Assembly: GCA_037957365.1 (NCBI GenBank)
Contig: JARHVA010001174.1
Location: forward strand, 2,409,501 to 2,473,500
DNA from: Torreya grandis
Lineage: Eukaryota; Streptophyta; Pinopsida; Cupressales; Taxaceae
Direction: 5' to 3'
DNA length: 64,000 nucleotides
Shown here: positions 58,600 to 64,000 of the stretch, piece by piece
How the letters are laid out: each line of letters begins with the position of its first letter
How positions within the stretch are numbered: position 1 is the stretch's first letter
Notes under the pieces: model-generated
The model's input: the letters and a program-made list of their open reading frames with translations, nothing else
The model's database searches: none
Told to the model about the DNA's origin: nothing
Translations under genes and position numbers: made by a program

Positions 58600-61500
58600 T
58601 CAAGTTTAGTCAACCCCCATTGTATATTAAAACATTGCATAGGGTCTTTATACATTTTAAATGTTCACAATGGTCCTAAATGACGTTAAGTCACACCTTG
58701 AAGGTCACATACTATGTTTTCACCTTGGTCACATTTGTCTAGTTTGTCTTATGTCATTTTATGTCACCTTTTGGGTCATTTTAATGAATTTGTAAGGTTT
58801 CTCACCAAAAATTAAAATTTCAAGGCTTAGGATAATGTACCACATGTCAAGGAATGTCATAAAACAATTTTGAAACTGAAAAGTTGTAGGTTCAATGTTA
58901 AAACAAGAAGATCAACAATAAAAAAGGTAGTTCTAGGTAGTTGTACAAACTGTATGACTCATCTAGCATGTATGAAAGCTTTAAGAAGGTTTGTTGAGAT
59001 CCCCATAGGTAATTTCTAGGCTCATGTGGTTTCAATAGATCTAAAATTTATCTTAACCAATTTATCTTTCCTGTCACTCCCTTGGACAAGTCAAGAAGGG
59101 TCAATGATTTTCAATTGGTATGAATAGGGTAAGAAGAGTTGAAGTGAATGCACTTGGTGAATGTTAAGGGTCCATGTGTACTTCCATTTCATGGCCATAT
59201 TTTTAAGATTTATGGTATGCACTATATGAACAATCATTAGAATTTTTAGTACCTCTAAACTACTTGTGCATTCCCAATGGCTCAATTTTCTCATTTATTT
59301 GCATTAGTCTGTGTGAACCAAGTGATGTATAGAGTCTTGCAAAGTATGTTCATCCCATTTCATGTTGAATTTAATTAGTTTGGCATGTATGGTCATAGGA
59401 GGATAGGTAAAAGTATGTCATTTTTCTAGGAATGAACACTAATGTTCTACAAAATAATGTTTTGGTAGTTACGGTGTTTATTCTCCTATAAGTAGCTTCA
59501 AATTAAAGGTGATATACTTGTTTTAAATCTCCCAAAACATGGTGATGGTCTAAATAAAATCCAATGGACCAATGTAAATCTCAAATCACTTGAAACCAAA
59601 TGGATTTGAAGTTTGAACCCACATACATAGTCAAACCTTCTTATGACTATCACTTATAGCTAGTAGGAAAAAATCTTTAAACAGTCATATTGATGGAGCC
59701 ATAAGTCTCAGGGTTGTGAGAAGATCCTCAAGGTGACGATAGAGGGACTAAGCCATTAAAAGAGATTGGAGATTGGTTGTGAGAGGCAATTAAACACCTA
59801 TAGGTGTAGAGTTGAATAAAGTCACAAAGTGGGAAGTTTTACCTTAAATTATCTGAAATGAGACTTTATTCCATACAATGTTATCTTGTGGTGCAAGTTT
59901 ATGAGGTCTAGGTAAGTCTGATGGCTTCTTTTTTTAGCTAGACCTAAAGGTGACATCTTGACATAAGAAGGATATTTTTTGGTCAAGAGAAAAGGAGGGT
60001 AAAGTGGGGTTTTATCTCAGTCAATTCTTGAATAAAACACTCAGTAAACTATAGTGTTAAGAAACCAAATGAATAGTACAACTTACAAGCAACTCCTAGT
60101 GTATTGATGGTAAGGATAATAGCATGGTCTCAAAGAAGAAATGGATACATTTAAGTGTGAGATGAATTTAGTGACCTCAAGAGGAATAAAAAGAGTGAAT
60201 TAAAAGTTTTAAATCACTTATCATCACCTACATGAGTCCTTTGACTTCCTTAATTTCCACCTACAATGTTAAGAAACCAAATGAACAGTGCAACTTACAA
60301 GTAACTCTTAGTGCATTCATGTTAAGGATAAGAGCATGGTCTCAAAGAAGAAATGGATACATTTAGGTGTGAGATGACTTTAGTGACCTCAAGAGGAATA
60401 AAAATATTGAAGTACAAGTTTCCAAGAACTTATCATCACCTATAGGAGTCCTTTGACTTCCTTAATTTTCACCTATAGTTTGACTTAGGAAACACACTAG
60501 CATCAGGCTAATGAAGGATGTAAGTGTGGTTGGAGAATAGAGGTGTGGGATGGAATGAACATGTATAAATCATTATCATAGTGATTATATAACACTTTCA
60601 TGTTATTTTAAGACAAAGGAAATAGAAAAGGTGTATCCAAGCTAGGTTTCCAAATCTCATTCTCAGCCAACCAAATCCTACATGGCCACAACCCCATATG
60701 CTAGTCTTGAGAATTTTTAGTGTTGAGAGCTCTATAACCATAGTCAAAGCTTTAAAATTGGTATAAATGGTCTTCATGACCTAAAAAATATCTACATGGT
60801 CTCATTTGGGCCATACTAATAGTGGAAGTGTCCTCTATTTTGTCTCAAACTAGAGGCACTATGTAAGCAATGTACCTATAGACCTAGTACATGATGATAA
60901 AAATAATGAATGGAATAGTATTTAAACACTATGGTAAGATTTATATGATTTTATTAAATGTATATAGGTGATGATAAGTCCCTATATTCATTGTCACCAC
61001 TCAGAAGTGACTACATACTCAAAAACCTAGTCAATCCCTATAAGGCCTAAAACTAGACATGAACCATCTAGATTCTAATGACATTAATATGATAATATGA
61101 TCCTTAAAATAAAATTTATATCCTTCATGAGAGAGTTTATGTTTGATAAGACTCATTGGTTTGTAGATAATAACCTATAATTGGTCATTTTGGCCTAAAT
61201 TTGCCTCAAGGGTATCCAAAATGTATAGTAAGAACTTGAGAAGCATTTTTTTCACTCATATCTATACAAATAATGTGCATGGTGTCTCAATAACTTAATT
61301 ATATTTGAGGAGGGTCATATACTTTAAATCAGTGGCATTGGTTTGAGGGTTATGGTCTTAACCTTTATGAATCATTGTTAAGAACCTAAATGACCTAAAA
61401 CCCTCTCAAGCACCTGATGAGAAATATATGGTGAGAAATGCATCCATAAGGAGTCAATTGGAATTAATGGAAATTTGGACTTAATTTTCACTCTCTTAAG

Positions 61501-62250
61501 ATCCTTGACATTTAGTTATTTTATACTTTCATTTGTATGGATGAGGCAAATTCTATGTTTTCTACAAGAATTGAGTTGAATTGGAGGCACAAAAGGGAAT
61601 TGATAGGTGAAAGCCATTGTGGAAGGTGTTTGGAGATGTTTTTTGACTCCTTAGACCCATTTCTCACCTCAATCATGCATTAAAACTCCTTTGTTAATCT
61701 AGTTGTTGTAGGTAGTCTTGGACAAGATAGTGAGAAGTAAGGTGACTACAAATTTGGAGATGAGAAGTATAATTTTGAGTTATTTCAGGACTTATATGAT
61801 ATACCAAAGGATAAATAAGTCTTTATGAAGTTTTTAATAAATATAAAATTAATCTCCTTGAGTGTGTGTAAGTCACTACAATGACAAGTGTGAGAATTAA
61901 AGCCCAGAAGGCTAATGAGTGATTGCAAGAAATGAGCAACAAGTGGAAAAGAGAAATTATCAATTGAGGGGTGTATAATAACTTTCACAAATCATGTTTC
62001 CACATTATCAATTCAAGGCACATGTTTTAATGACCTCCAATATAGTTCAAAATAGGTTAATGGATTCCTCATCAAGAAGGCAGTTTCAAGAAAGATAATG
62101 GAATGCCCCTTCACCAACTTCAAGGAGATGTCATGTTTATGATTGACACTTGTTCAAGAAGATTTCATGACCTAATATATAACTCCTTCCTTTTGAATTT
62201 AAACTAGTATTCAAGCCTTTACACTTTTCGTGATGACTATTTAATGTCAC
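58600..62250. other. Unassigned sequence, possibly part of a long LTR
   Basis: No recognisable genes; open frames are short and random-looking. If the LTR end near 62940 is right, some of this may be LTR. I found no second copy to set its left border. Confidence 0.4.
60057..60474. repeat. Two-copy tandem repeat of about 210 bases
   Basis: Units 60057-60263 and 60265-60474 share gttaagaaaccaaatgaa, agcatggtctcaaagaagaa, acctcaagaggaataaaaa and gtcctttgacttccttaatt, with scattered substitutions. Confidence 0.9.
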
Positions 62251-62941
62251 TTCTCTCTCCTCTCCTATGCTCTATATATTGAAGCCATTTTGGCATTGTA
62301 AAAAAAACACAATTAATATGGAAAAGCCATACTAGTTTTGACATAATGTTTTGAATTTGAATAAAGTTATATAAAGCTGGTTTAGTCTCTAAAATGATCA
62401 CCTATGTATGCCAAGTAGCCTATTTGGATGGCAAGTGATGATGATTATTTTTCCTTGCTTCCATTTTACTCTTGTATGTATTATGTGAGTAGCATTTCTT
62501 CTAACAAGTATCATGAAGTGTATATGTTTGTTAGGTGTCTTTTGAAGTGTGAATAAGATTATCAGTTTCTAAGATCAGACCTCATAGTTACCCACATTTT
62601 TATATGCATATAAATCTACCTTCATGTAGAAACACTTATGCTAGAAGATCCTTGAGTTGAGATCAGTTTTAGTAGTTTGCCTTCTTAGTGCAATTGCAAG
62701 TATGTTTGTGGAAATATCTTTAGTGTATCACATCCATTAGTGTAGGTTAATATTATGTTTCCTTCTTCCCTTTTCATCCTGAATATTGATTATCCTAGTG
62801 TATTAGATCAAGGGAGTTAGCCCATAATCTAGAGATCCATGTCTTATAGAAGTTTTTATATATGTAGAGATAGTTCCATGTTATCCCAAATTTTATAAGT
62901 TCTATTTGAACTATTTAGGGTGAAAATTTGGGCTATAATAG
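62251..62941 (+). repeat. Probable 5' LTR end (plus orientation)
   Basis: A TATA-like ctatatattgaagcc near 62270 stands about 670 bases before a primer-binding-type sequence. The usual CA end is not clear (ctataatag). Confidence 0.45.
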
Positions 62942-62963
62942 TTTTGGCATGCCTAGTGGGACT
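62942..62963 (+). other. Candidate primer binding site, plus orientation
   Basis: ttttggcatgcctagtggga resembles tggcrtgcc-agtggga sites seen after LTRs of plant gypsy elements. It suggests a gag-pol element running right, past the window end. Confidence 0.5.
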
Positions 62964-63725
62964 CGAATTCCAAGAATCTTGTTCAAGGTGGATGTTGGTC
63001 TTGATAACAAGAGGTTGTAATAATCTACTTCCTATAGTATCTAATGACTCCAACAATTGACTCTTAGTGGCAGAATAGTGCATTGTTTCATGCCTAAGGT
63101 AAGCAAAATATCTCATACTAAAGGAATTTATTTTTATTTCCAATATATTTCCTAATATACACCTCCCTACCAACCTTGTCATGACCCATACTATGTCCCT
63201 CAATAACCCTATCAAGGTTGTTATCGGCCCTATGAGCCATGATAGCCATATGGTCAGCCTATTCCTTCTCTATATGATCATGATGTTGTTTAAAAGCATT
63301 ATGAATAAGTATATAAGGAATGATATCAAGAATATGTGATTAAGGTTCTTGAATAAGAATTCCAAGCTCTTAAGAGGTAGCTTATTGGAGGCAGTCTTCC
63401 TTAAGTTATACCTATCCCTCGTCAAGATTCTTTTTGTGTTCCATATCAACCTTCTTGTGCTATTTATGAAATCATTTATTATTCTCAATAAAAACATCCA
63501 AGAGAGCCATCCCAATTTTCAAAAGAGCCTAATATATTCAAAACTCTAACTTGGAACTAATTAGTGAAGTCTCTTGGAAATAAAGATGAAGAGAGTGAGG
63601 ACCAAGAAGTTGATATCAAGAAAGAAAACCTTGTGTTTTTTCAAGCCTCAATTCCCTCTCCCTAAGAACCTATAGCTTATCCATCTTAGAGCTGTATCCA
63701 AGAATATTTTCAATGTAATAAATAG

Positions 63726-64000
63726 GACTTAATTGAGAATGTGGAAGATAAATTTTCAGCTATTAAACAACCTCAAGAAGGCTATGAGAAAGGTGAGGTG
63801 TTTGTTGAAGAAAATGAAATGACCAAAGCCCAATTAAACCTTCTTTCTATCCAAGAATTATTTCAAGAGTCTCTCAATTTCAAGAGTACTCCTTCCATCC
63901 CCATTCACATTAATGATCCATCCATCATACCTTATACTCCCTTTCCAACCCAAGAAATTATTCGCCACCCTCTCACCTCATCCCTTCTTGAAGGAGAACC
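63726..64000 (+). CDS. Partial frame of a retroelement-like gag leader, open at window end
   Basis: 91 codons with no stop from just after a TAG at 63723-63725 to the end. Acidic and Gln/Glu-rich (IENVEDKFSAIKQPQ, then EEN-MTKAQLNLLSIQELFQ), with a Ser/Pro/Ile stretch. The frame before it has stops, so it may be a decayed N-terminus. The position after the primer-binding-like site at 62942 is what suggests gag. No recognised domain. Confidence 0.4.

Noticed and set aside
1..64000. tRNA or rRNA genes
   Set aside because: No cloverleaf with A and B boxes or rRNA sequence was seen on inspection; a covariance-model search was not possible.

Overview
The window looks like nuclear DNA from a plant with a large, repeat-choked genome. 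It is AT-rich and holds one recognisable host gene in 64 kb, which carries a 2.7-kb first intron. The rest is old, mutated transposable elements. The elements (long-LTR Ty3/gypsy copies, gag-only LTR elements, L1-type LINEs, a hAT) and the gene family (USP domain plus receptor-like cytoplasmic kinase) are land-plant specific in this combination. A gymnosperm such as a conifer is my best guess, but that is inference.

Layout. 1-5809 is an LTR element (A, minus orientation) whose left LTR runs off the window. It sits inside the LTR of a relative (C', 5810-about 7370). 7371-10140 is unassigned, with one LTR-start-like signal near 7862. 10158-10800 is a cluster of direct and inverted repeats just upstream of the gene. 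11030-18067 is an eight-exon plus-strand gene encoding a USP domain, linker, coiled coil and protein kinase. It appears to lack the U-box found in many relatives. 20010-25106 is a degenerate L1-type LINE whose tail reappears at 44414-about 44945, because LTR element B (25107-44408, TSD ATCTA) landed in it. Element D (26055-36904, TSD GGACA) landed in B's left LTR. D is a Ty3/gypsy element with gag, protease, an extra RNase H, RT-RNase H and integrase, all on the minus strand and all broken by stops. The order of events is therefore LINE, then B, then D, and both target-site duplications are still readable.

45759-53277 is a third minus-strand LTR element (C) with two LTRs of about 1274 bp. 54100-54376 is a CA/TG microsatellite. 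54500-56700 is a hAT transposase fossil (minus). 57300-58050 is a LINE ORF1 fossil (plus). From 58600 on there is little I recognise until a probable LTR end and primer binding site near 62940, followed by a reading frame open to the window end.

A, B and C share a plan: a gag region (B and C also have a protease-like segment), no reverse transcriptase or integrase that I can find, and 2-3 kb of non-coding DNA beside the 3' LTR that carries tandem repeats. In A and B these repeats contain small stem-loops. They look like non-autonomous LTR elements that depend on other elements for their enzymes.

All coordinates of splice sites, LTR ends and TSDs were read by eye. No alignment or database search was run.
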